DNA from: Bacteroidia bacterium
GTDB taxonomy: Bacteria > Bacteroidota > Bacteroidia > SpSt-205
Direction: 5' to 3'
Length of the DNA stretch: 64,000 nt
Assembly: GCA_026003235.1 (NCBI GenBank)
Contig: BPGW01000005.1
Span: forward strand, 119,019-183,018
This document shows positions 15,485-23,177 of this stretch, one piece after another (position 1 is the first letter of the stretch; every line of letters starts with the position of its first letter). The notes under the pieces were generated by a model. It was given only the letters and a program-made list of their open reading frames with translations, did not search any database and had not been told where the DNA came from. The translations under genes were made by a program, and so were the position numbers.

Positions 15485-17123
15485 GCTTAGAGTGCCAGTA
15501 CCCATAGCCAAAGTAGAGGGCTAAACCTACCGCTGTCCAAATTCCCAGACGCAGCCAGTTCTCTGTGTCCAGCTCAATGATAAGATAGAGGGCGCTGAGG
15601 GCGCCGAGCATGGGCAGCAGGGAGAGGTTATACCGCACGATGAAGTACCCCATCCCCATCACAAGCGCCAGAAAAACCCGGTAGCGCCATAGGCTTCCCC
15701 CGCGGGAGAAATCAAATAGCGATCGGAAGCCTTCGGGGTCCAGGGTGGCGGCCCAACCTATCCCACTAAGGGTCAGCCCCAGAAAAAGCCACCGGCCTGG
15801 TACTTTGGGCACCCGGAAGCGCGGGTTATACCCAGGTGGGGGGGCGTGGTGTAGGTACGCCACCCCCAGCGAAACGATGGCAAACGCCATGAGGGTGCCC
15901 ATGCTGGTCAGATCCACCACCACATGCAGGGACGAAAAAAAGAGGGGCAAAGCTACCACGACCCCTGTCAAAAGCGTGGCGAGGTGAGGGGTGCGAAAGC
16001 GAGGATGTACTTTCGCTAAGGCCGGCGGCAAGAGGCCATCCCGGCTCATGGTATACCAGATGCGGGGTTGGCCAAGCTGGAAAACCAGCAGCACGCTGGT
16101 CATAGCTACCACCGCACTCACAGCGATAACCCCTATCAAGAGCTTACGCAAGGACTCTGAGAGCGGTAAACGAGTAAAGACATAAGCCAGGGGGTCCGTT
16201 ACGGCCAGCTCTTGGTAGGGTGCCAAGCCTGTCAAGACCAGCGCCAGGGCTACATACAGAAGGGTGCACAGAACCAGCGAAAGAATCATCGCCAGGGGTA
16301 AGTCGCGGCGGGGATTGCGGGCTTCTTCGGCGGTGGTGGAGAGGGCGTCAAAGCCGATGTAAGCGAAAAACACGGCGCCTACGCCTCGCATCATACCCGA
16401 GAATCCGTGCGGCATAAACGCTTGCCATCGTGTGGGGTCTACGAAGAACGCGCCGATTCCAATCACCAAGAGCACAGCGCCGATTTTGAGGGCCACCATG
16501 AAGTTATTGGCTGCTCGGCTTTCCTGGATGCCTACATACGCCAGGGCGGTGACAGCGGCTACAATCAGGAGGGCGGGCAGGTTGAGCACGAGGGGGATGC
16601 TGGCTATGCGCGGGGCAGCTTGCCAAGCTTGGTAAGCCGAAGCCAGAGCGGGGTCTCTCGTCGTGAGGTAAGCCTGGGCCTGCTGCCAAAGCGTGACCGG
16701 ATCCGTCACAAGGTAGGGGGGTAAACCAAGGCCCCAGCTATGGAGCAAAGCCTGGAAATAGCCTGACCACGAAAGGGCTACAGCGATGTTGCCTATGGCG
16801 TATTCCAGCACCAGCATCCAACCTACAAGCCAGGCGACGACCTCTCCAAAGACCACATAAGCGTAGGTGTAGGCGCTGCCGGCGAGGGGTACGCTGGAGG
16901 CCATCTCGGCGTAGGAGAGGGCAGAAAGGCCCGCCACGAAAGCGGCTATCACAAACACCACCACCACCGAAGGGCCGGCCATAGCTGCCGCTTCGCCGAT
17001 GGTGCTGAAGATACCGGCTCCGATTACCGCCGCCACCCCCATCGCCGTCAGGTCCACAAGCGACAGCACACGGCGCAGGGAACTGGGCGATTCGGTGGCC
17101 GGTTTGCGGCGCAAAAGGTTCAC
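15417..17123 (-). CDS. APC-superfamily amino acid permease (cationic amino acid transporter-like)
   Basis: A 568-residue polytopic membrane protein of the amino acid-polyamine-organocation superfamily. The family signature GVAAVIGAGIFSTIGEAA covers the first membrane helix (about residue 32), followed by the helix VAGLSALSYAEMASSVPLAGS and about twelve more hydrophobic segments. Length and the extended C-terminal helices fit the CAT/YfnA-type transporters, so import of a basic or neutral amino acid by proton symport is likely. Its start overlaps the citrate synthase stop by 4 bases, so the two are co-transcribed. Confidence 0.85.
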   Translation of the reverse strand: MNLLRRKPATESPSSLRRVLSLVDLTAMGVAAVIGAGIFSTIGEAAAMAGPSVVVVFVIAAFVAGLSALSYAEMASSVPLAGSAYTYAYVVFGEVVAWLVGWMLVLEYAIGNIAVALSWSGYFQALLHSWGLGLPPYLVTDPVTLWQQAQAYLTTRDPALASAYQAWQAAPRIASIPLVLNLPALLIVAAVTALAYVGIQESRAANNFMVALKIGAVLLVIGIGAFFVDPTRWQAFMPHGFSGMMRGVGAVFFAYIGFDALSTTAEEARNPRRDLPLAMILSLVLCTLLYVALALVLTGLAPYQELAVTDPLAYVFTRLPLSESLRKLLIGVIAVSAVVAMTSVLLVFQLGQPRIWYTMSRDGLLPPALAKVHPRFRTPHLATLLTGVVVALPLFFSSLHVVVDLTSMGTLMAFAIVSLGVAYLHHAPPPGYNPRFRVPKVPGRWLFLGLTLSGIGWAATLDPEGFRSLFDFSRGGSLWRYRVFLALVMGMGYFIVRYNLSLLPMLGALSALYLIIELDTENWLRLGIWTAVGLALYFGYGYWHSKLRAGQVRNADSGERQEENAPSS

Positions 17124-18406
17124 CCCCGCTTAGCGATAGGTACGTAGTCGCGAAGCCCAGGTCCCATGTATACCTGCCGAGGGCGTACGATAGGCTCATT
17201 CGCTCGGCGCATTTCCCACCATTGCGCCAGCCACCCCGCCAGCCGCCCAAAAGCAAACATCACCGTAAACATCTCTACCGGTATACCTATCGCCCGATAA
17301 ATAATCCCCGAATAAAAGTCTACATTGGGATACAGCCGCCGCTCAATGAAGTAGGGGTCACTCAGGGCTACCTCCTCCAGCTTTTTTGCAATGTCCAGCA
17401 CAGGGTCGTGAATGCCTAACGCATTCAATACCTGGTCAGCTGCCTGCTTGATGATCTTAGCTCGGGGGTCAAAGTTCTTGTATACCCGATGCCCAAAGCC
17501 CATTAGCCGGAAGGGATCGTTTTTGTCTTTGGCTTTCTCTACCCACTTCTGCACATTTCCTCCGTCCGCTTTGATCATTTCCAGCATCTCTATCACTTCC
17601 TGGTTAGCTCCGCCATGCAGAGGACCCCACAAGGCGCAGATGCCCGCAGAGACAGAGGCATAAATATTGGCTCGTGAAGAACCTACCGTGCGTACCGTGC
17701 TTGTTGAACAGTTTTGCTCATGATCGGCGTGCAAAATCAAGAGCTTATCCAGGGCATCCACCACATGCGGGTCGGGCTCATAGTCGTAGGTGGGCATGCC
17801 AAACATCATGTACAGGAAGTTATTCACATAGCTGCGTTCGTTGCGGGGATAGATGTAAGGATGCCCCATGCGTTTTTTGTAGATCCAGGCGATCAGGGTA
17901 GGTACTTTGGCTAAGAGGCGAATGATGTTACGCTCTACGACTTCGTCGGGGGCGTAAGGGTCCAGCGATTCAGGATAAAAGGAAGAAAGCGAACACACCA
18001 CCGACGCCAGCACCCCCATCGGGTGCGCCGAAGAGGGAAACCCATCAAAAAACTTCTTGATGTCTTCATGGATGAGGGTGCGGGCTTTGATGCGCTCTTC
18101 AAAGTCTTCCAGCTGCGCACGGGTTGGAAGCTCTCCGTAAATCAGAAGATAAGCAACCTCCAGATACGTGGAGAATTCGGCCAGCTGCTCAATGGGGTAG
18201 CCGCGATAACGAAGTATACCCTGTTCGCCGTCTATGAAGGTGATCTGGCTGTAGGTGGAGCCGGTGTTCTTGTACCCCACATCTACCGTAATGTACCCTG
18301 TCTGGTCGCGCAGTTTGCTGATGTCCAGGGCTTTTTCGCCTTCGGTGCCTATGACGACGTCCAGTTCGTACGTGCGGCCTTCAAGGTGAAGCTGGGCTTT
18401 TTCCAT
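17120..18406 (-). CDS. gltA: Citrate synthase
   Basis: A 428-residue type II citrate synthase that condenses acetyl-CoA and oxaloacetate to start the TCA cycle. The catalytic triad regions are LHGGANQEVIEML (His, about 260), GFGHRVYKNFDPRA (His, about 305) and NVDFYSGIIYRAIG (Asp, about 364). The N-terminal YITVDVGYKNTGSTYS and IDGEQGILRYRGYPIE are typical of the Gram-negative hexameric form. A TATTTTCG box lies 4 bases before the ATG and a divergent bioD promoter is only a few bases further on. Confidence 0.95.
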   Translation of the reverse strand: MEKAQLHLEGRTYELDVVIGTEGEKALDISKLRDQTGYITVDVGYKNTGSTYSQITFIDGEQGILRYRGYPIEQLAEFSTYLEVAYLLIYGELPTRAQLEDFEERIKARTLIHEDIKKFFDGFPSSAHPMGVLASVVCSLSSFYPESLDPYAPDEVVERNIIRLLAKVPTLIAWIYKKRMGHPYIYPRNERSYVNNFLYMMFGMPTYDYEPDPHVVDALDKLLILHADHEQNCSTSTVRTVGSSRANIYASVSAGICALWGPLHGGANQEVIEMLEMIKADGGNVQKWVEKAKDKNDPFRLMGFGHRVYKNFDPRAKIIKQAADQVLNALGIHDPVLDIAKKLEEVALSDPYFIERRLYPNVDFYSGIIYRAIGIPVEMFTVMFAFGRLAGWLAQWWEMRRANEPIVRPRQVYMGPGLRDYVPIAKRG

Positions 18407-18410
18407 GCGG

Positions 18411-18418
18411 CGAAAATA
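18411..18418 (-). promoter_or_regulatory. TAnnTTCG variant promoter box for gltA
   Basis: TATTTTCG on the minus strand, 4 bases before the gltA ATG at 18406. It has C instead of T at position 7 of the TAnnTTTG motif. Confidence 0.4.
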
Positions 18419-18427
18419 CGGATAAAG

Positions 18428-18435
18428 TAGCTTTG
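18428..18435 (+). promoter_or_regulatory. TAnnTTTG promoter box for bioD
   Basis: TAGCTTTG, 6 bases before the ATG at 18442. It supports the ATG over the TTG at 18433, which lies within the box. Confidence 0.6.
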
Positions 18436-18441
18436 CCGAGC

Positions 18442-19077
18442 ATGCGAGGGCTTATTGTGACGGGCATTGGGACAGACGTGGGAAAGACGCATGTAGCCAC
18501 TGTGCTGGCTGTAGGGCTGGGCTGGCCCTATTGGAAACCCGTACAGACAGGCAGTCCTCCAGATCGAGAGGCTGTAGCCCGCTATGGCGTTTTTACCTGG
18601 CCGGAACGGTACCATTTGTCTTTGCCTGCCGCTCCGCTTGTGGCAGCTCAGGAGGCCGGCCTTACCCTTTCTTGGGAGGTGCTGAGCGCTCCCCCTCCGG
18701 CCGAACCCCTCGTGATTGAAGGGGCAGGAGGCCTCTTTGTGCCCCTCACCGAAGAGCGGTTTCTGATAGACCTCTTTGCTGCATGGGCCTTACCCCTGGT
18801 GCTGGTGGTGCGCCCTTACCTGGGAGCTATGAATCACACCTGGCTCTCTATAGAAGCGATCCAGCGGCGAGGCCTTCCTTTTCTGGGCATCGTGCTGAAT
18901 GGCACCACAGGCGATGTGAGCGAAAGGTACTTCCGGCAGGCTTTCCCTCTCCTGGGAGAAATCCCCTGGGGGCCTCTCCAAGACCCCTCCCGGGTTTTTG
19001 TGGAGTCTGGCCTGGCAGCGGCTTGGCAAGCTCATTGGTCGTCGTCCTCTTCTATGAGAGGCGGGTCAAAGTCCTGA
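18442..19077 (+). CDS. bioD: ATP-dependent dethiobiotin synthetase BioD
   Basis: A 211-residue BioD that closes the ureido ring of 7,8-diaminononanoate with CO2 and ATP in biotin synthesis. The Walker A loop GIGTDVGKTHVA starts at residue 8, with WKPVQTG at about 34 and the second nucleotide motif VIEGAGGLFVPL at about 93. The ATG at 18442 was chosen because the promoter box covers the upstream TTG. No other biotin gene is nearby. The 3' end overlaps the convergent PorE-like gene by 46 bases, giving an unusual serine-rich C-terminus. Confidence 0.9.
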   Translation: MRGLIVTGIGTDVGKTHVATVLAVGLGWPYWKPVQTGSPPDREAVARYGVFTWPERYHLSLPAAPLVAAQEAGLTLSWEVLSAPPPAEPLVIEGAGGLFVPLTEERFLIDLFAAWALPLVLVVRPYLGAMNHTWLSIEAIQRRGLPFLGIVLNGTTGDVSERYFRQAFPLLGEIPWGPLQDPSRVFVESGLAAAWQAHWSSSSSMRGGSKS

Positions 19078-21200
19078 CTCACCGGCTCCTCAAAATCCTC
19101 TCCCAGATCCGGCATCTCCATCTCAGGCGTTTGAAATTCAGGGTCCAGTGGAAATTCCTCTGGCTCTTCTACTTCTGGCGCCGGCACATCCCAGTCTTCT
19201 CCAAACAGGTAGTCCAGCCGCATCAGAAGGAGCTTTTCGGGAGGCACTTCTAAGATGAACTCTACTCGGCGGTTGCGGGCACGGTTTTCTTCGGTGGTGT
19301 TGGGGAGGAGGGGGCGATCGGGGCCATATCCTTCAGCTATGATTTGGTCCGGCGGCAAGCCCGTGGCCTGCAAGAGGTAGCGGCGGATGTTCTCTGCGCG
19401 CTGTCGGGAAAGCTTACGGTTGTACGCGGGGTCCCCCACCGCGTCGGTGTGCCCTTCAATGCGTAGCTTGACAAAGGGATACTTCAGCAAAAAACCTGCA
19501 ATGTAATCCAGCTTCGGATACGCTTCAGGGGTGATTTCGGCGCTGTTGGTGGGAAACTCAAGGTTTTCCAGCACGTAAGGGCGCTGCAGTTCAGCCGTGG
19601 TCAGCAGCAGCGAGTAGGTTTCGTCGTTCAGGAGCGCTACGGTATCGGGTATCCTGATGAGGTTCGTATCCAAGACCATGAGCTGGTACTGGCGGTTCTG
19701 CACCAGCATAAACTCAAAGTACCCGTATTGGTTGGCGAAGACGGGGGTGATTTCGGTGCCTTCGGTGAGATCGAGGGCGATGACGATGCCTACGAGAGGT
19801 TGGCCGGAGAGGGAGTCTATGAGGTAGCCTGCGAGTTTGGTGACTGCGTCAGGGCGAGCTTCCATGGGAAGCTCAAAAGAATAGAGATCAAAGTTACGGG
19901 GGTCTTTCCGAGTAGCTCGGGCATAGTAGATTTTATTCCCACGGCCGTCTATCGTGAAGTAATACTCATCGCCGTCGGTGTTGACGAGGGGGCCTAAGTT
20001 TCGGGGCTCTTCCCAGAAGGTTCCCATCCACCGGCTTTTGTAGATGTCGTATCCCCCGTAGCCGAGGGGTTGGCCTGTGGAGCTGAAGTAGAGGGTCTGG
20101 TACGGCTCGTAAAAATAGGGGGTCACTTCGTCGCCGAGGGTGTTGATGGTGGGGCCGAGGTTTTGGGGTGGGGCCCAGGTGCCATCCTCGCGCAAGCGGG
20201 TCAGGTAAATGTCCGATTGGCCAAAACCGTCAGGCCGGTTGGAAGCAAAAAAAAGCAGGCTATCGCCTACCAGGAAGGGGTGCGAATCCCAGTAGGACGA
20301 ATTGACGGTGGGGCCCAGGTTTTGGGGCTCCTGCCAGCGGCCGTTTTCATAACGGGCCAGGTACAGGTCGCACGAACCGTACCCCCCTGGCGCATCGCAC
20401 CGGGCCAGAATCAGAACTGTCCCGTCAGAGTTCAAGCAGGCAGACCCTTCGTTATAAGGGCTGTTGATAACATCCCGGAATTTTTCTGCGGGCTTGAAGC
20501 CTCCTCGCACAAAGTCTTGCTGGCTGTAGTAAAGGTCTTCGTTGCGAATCTGGTCGGGATCCAGGGCGGTGAGCAGGTTTTCCCGGCGGGAAGTGAAGAT
20601 CAGCACCTTGCCTGAAGGATGCATATAAGGGGCGTAATCGGGGTAAGGGGAGTTGATATGGGGGCCTAAGCTAAGCAGTACGCCTCGGGGAGGGGCCAGG
20701 GTGTCTATCTTTTGCCGCAGGCGAACAATCTTGCGGTAGTACTCCAAAGGCACCCATTCGCTGCGCCAGCGCTCTTGCAGGCGCCTATAGGCCACTCGTA
20801 TGGCCGAAGGCGCATTGTGCATGTTGCGCAAGCACAGCCCGTACAAATACGCGCTAAGGAGAGTATCGCCTCGGTATTCCCTTAGTTGGGCCCACTTCCA
20901 CAGAAGCTGGAGCGAAGTGGTGTCTCGGAAGTTCGCTGCCCGGAATTGGGTAATGTACTGCCGCAAAAGAGAGTCTAACTGGGAGAGGTTTTCCTCGGCT
21001 TCGGCTCGGGCGATGACTTTGAGGAGACGGGGGTTGCGGTAGGGACGGCTATCTGAAAAAAGATATGGAAAAGCGAGGGGAGGAGGCGTAATGACTTCGC
21101 CTTCCACAGGGCGCAGGTAAGTGCCAGCCAAAGGCCGCAGGCGGGGCTGCCCCCAAACCACAAGCCCCACCAGCCCCATTATCCCCCCAAAGAAACGCAT
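19032..21200 (-). CDS. PorE-like outer-membrane protein: helical repeats, WD40-like propeller, CRD, OmpA C-terminal domain
   Basis: A 722-residue secreted protein. After a signal peptide ending near VVWGQ (about residue 18) come helical repeats (about 50-155). A PD40-type propeller (about 190-430) follows, with strands such as YAPYMHPSGKVLIFTSRR and DIYLTRLREDGTWAPPQNLGP. A carboxypeptidase-regulatory-like fold (about 445-520) is next, then an OmpA peptidoglycan-binding domain (about 555-670) with LRIEGHTDAVGD and NRKLSRQRAENIRRYL. This TPR/WD40/CRD/OmpA order is that of PorE, the peptidoglycan-anchored T9SS component of Porphyromonas gingivalis; it may instead be one of the many paralogs. 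The acidic tail is low-complexity. Confidence 0.75.
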   Translation of the reverse strand: MRFFGGIMGLVGLVVWGQPRLRPLAGTYLRPVEGEVITPPPLAFPYLFSDSRPYRNPRLLKVIARAEAEENLSQLDSLLRQYITQFRAANFRDTTSLQLLWKWAQLREYRGDTLLSAYLYGLCLRNMHNAPSAIRVAYRRLQERWRSEWVPLEYYRKIVRLRQKIDTLAPPRGVLLSLGPHINSPYPDYAPYMHPSGKVLIFTSRRENLLTALDPDQIRNEDLYYSQQDFVRGGFKPAEKFRDVINSPYNEGSACLNSDGTVLILARCDAPGGYGSCDLYLARYENGRWQEPQNLGPTVNSSYWDSHPFLVGDSLLFFASNRPDGFGQSDIYLTRLREDGTWAPPQNLGPTINTLGDEVTPYFYEPYQTLYFSSTGQPLGYGGYDIYKSRWMGTFWEEPRNLGPLVNTDGDEYYFTIDGRGNKIYYARATRKDPRNFDLYSFELPMEARPDAVTKLAGYLIDSLSGQPLVGIVIALDLTEGTEITPVFANQYGYFEFMLVQNRQYQLMVLDTNLIRIPDTVALLNDETYSLLLTTAELQRPYVLENLEFPTNSAEITPEAYPKLDYIAGFLLKYPFVKLRIEGHTDAVGDPAYNRKLSRQRAENIRRYLLQATGLPPDQIIAEGYGPDRPLLPNTTEENRARNRRVEFILEVPPEKLLLMRLDYLFGEDWDVPAPEVEEPEEFPLDPEFQTPEMEMPDLGEDFEEPVSQDFDPPLIEEDDDQ

Positions 21201-21213
21201 AAGGCCGATTAGG

Positions 21214-21221
21214 CAAAAATA
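21214..21221 (-). promoter_or_regulatory. TAnnTTTG promoter box for the PorE-like gene
   Basis: TATTTTTG on the minus strand, 13 bases before the ATG at 21200. Confidence 0.55.
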
Positions 21222-21233
21222 CGCGCTCTTTCC

Positions 21234-23177
21234 TCATAAGCGGGGCGAAAGCTCTAACTCAGGCGGAACTTGAGGTGTAGTGAGCGGAACCTGTTCCATC
21301 GTCAGAGCTACGGCATCCAAACCATAGGCTTTCTCTACGGGAAGTGAAAGCTTATCCAGCAGCTGGTAAATCTGCAAAGCAAGCCTTTCCCGCGGGGAGA
21401 AGCGCGTGTCAAAGTTGATAATTCGTCGCACAAAGAGAAAGCGAAAGTCGCCGGGTTGGTGGTATTTGCGTAGGGCAGGATAGGGGCTCAGGAGGTCTAT
21501 TTCGTTGCGTTGGGCCAGGTGCTGGACCACCTGCCGCAATAGGAGATTCAGGCGAGGCTGCAGCTTGAAACCGATATAGAAGTCAATTCGGTACACGGTG
21601 CCTGGCACGTAAGGACAAACTCGGTAGGTGGCTTCGTAGGGGTCTTCGCTCACCGCCACATGCACGAACCAGTAAGTGCGAGCTCGTTTAGGTTGGCGGT
21701 TGAGGAGAACATACACAAGCCGGTGTTCTATTTTTGGGAGATGGGCGCTGGTGGTCAGGCAAACGAGGTGCGTAGCGAAGTAAGGTAAGTGCTCTTCCTG
21801 GCTTAGGTCGCGTAATCGTTCTAAGTAGGGACCGATGTCTACGAAATCGCTAAACTGCCGTTTGACTTGTTCGCCCCATCGCCAAAGTCCCATAAGCAGG
21901 GTGATGCCCCCGCCTAAGGCGAGGGCTATCCACCCTCCTTCTGGGAGCTTATGGAGGTTGGAGGCCAAGAAGACGCTCTCCATAGGGAGGTATACTACCG
22001 GTAGGAGAAAAGCCAGTCCACGCCACTGGGGCACCCGAAACCAGAAAAATAAGCTAACGAGGATGGTCGTCACCAGCAGTACGATGTTGATGGAGAGGCC
22101 ATAAGCAGCTTCCATGGCGCTGGAGCGCCGCATTGTGACCACGATTAAGACCACAAAAGCCAGCAAAAGCCAGTTGATAAGGGGCAGGTACATTTGGGAA
22201 CGGGTACGAGCAGGGTAGCGTACTTCCAACCGAGGCCATATGTTTAAACGGCTGGCTTCGCTGAAAAGGGTGAAGGCGCTGGTGATGAGCGATTGGCTTG
22301 CAATGATGGTAGCCAGCGTCGCTATGCCTACTCCTACAAAGAGCCAGTAATCAGGCAGGAGGAGGAAGAAGGGTTTTTCGGCTTCTTGTAGGACCAGGCC
22401 GTTTCGGTGGGCCAGCACCCAAGCGCCTTGACCGAAGTAGTTCAAGAGCAAGGCCGGCTTTACGAGCGTCCAAGCCAGCCGCACGGGGAGGCGCCCCACG
22501 TGTCCCATGTCCGCATACAAAGCCTCCACCCCCGTAATGCTGAGGAAAACCATCCCTAAGGCCAAAAACCCTTCTTGCGGATGCAGGCGAAAGAGGTCTA
22601 TAGCATACTGAGGGCTAAGAGCGGCCAGCACTTCCGGCTTCTTGAGCACTTGCCAGCCCCCCACGAACCCTAGAAAGGAAAACCACGCAAGCATGATAGG
22701 CCCAAAAGCCTTACCTATCCATTCTGTGCCGAACTGCTGAATCAGGAAAAGACCCACCAAAATCGCCACGACAATGGGCACGGTAGGAAGCCCCGGAAAG
22801 TGCAGCTGCAGCCCCTCTATGGCCGAAGTGACCGAAATCGCAGGCGTAAAAATGGAGTCGGCTAAGGTCATGGCGGCCCCCACTATCACCAGAGGGGCTA
22901 TCCAGGGAACAAACCGCCTAACCAGGACATAGAGGGCAAAAATTCCTCCTTCGCCGCGATTGTCGGCTCGCATCACCAGCAGCGCATACTTGACCGTGAC
23001 AAAGAGCGTGAGGGCCCAAAAAATCAGTGAGAGGCCGCCCAGCACGAGTACAGGGTCTATAGGCTTATCCCGCAGAAGGGCATCCAGCACATAAAGAGGC
23101 GAGGTTCCAATGTCCCCAAAAACGATGCCCAGCGCAATCAGGACTCGTCGGCTGAGAGAGGGACTACCTGACTGCAT
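21234..23177 (-). CDS. kup: KUP/HAK/KT-family potassium transporter
   Basis: A 647-residue Kup potassium uptake protein. The family start ALGIVFGDIGTSPLYVLDALL (about residues 14-34) covers the first membrane helix. Further signatures are DNRGEGGIFALYVLV, ADSIFTPAISVTSAIEGLQ and GVEALYADMGHVGR. About twelve membrane segments fill residues 10-460, followed by a cytoplasmic C-terminal domain of about 180 residues. It probably works as a proton-coupled K+ importer. Its start overlaps the stop of the helicase gene upstream by 14 bases, so it is the last gene of an rmlD-like/helicase/kup transcript. Confidence 0.9.
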   Translation of the reverse strand: MQSGSPSLSRRVLIALGIVFGDIGTSPLYVLDALLRDKPIDPVLVLGGLSLIFWALTLFVTVKYALLVMRADNRGEGGIFALYVLVRRFVPWIAPLVIVGAAMTLADSIFTPAISVTSAIEGLQLHFPGLPTVPIVVAILVGLFLIQQFGTEWIGKAFGPIMLAWFSFLGFVGGWQVLKKPEVLAALSPQYAIDLFRLHPQEGFLALGMVFLSITGVEALYADMGHVGRLPVRLAWTLVKPALLLNYFGQGAWVLAHRNGLVLQEAEKPFFLLLPDYWLFVGVGIATLATIIASQSLITSAFTLFSEASRLNIWPRLEVRYPARTRSQMYLPLINWLLLAFVVLIVVTMRRSSAMEAAYGLSINIVLLVTTILVSLFFWFRVPQWRGLAFLLPVVYLPMESVFLASNLHKLPEGGWIALALGGGITLLMGLWRWGEQVKRQFSDFVDIGPYLERLRDLSQEEHLPYFATHLVCLTTSAHLPKIEHRLVYVLLNRQPKRARTYWFVHVAVSEDPYEATYRVCPYVPGTVYRIDFYIGFKLQPRLNLLLRQVVQHLAQRNEIDLLSPYPALRKYHQPGDFRFLFVRRIINFDTRFSPRERLALQIYQLLDKLSLPVEKAYGLDAVALTMEQVPLTTPQVPPELELSPRL

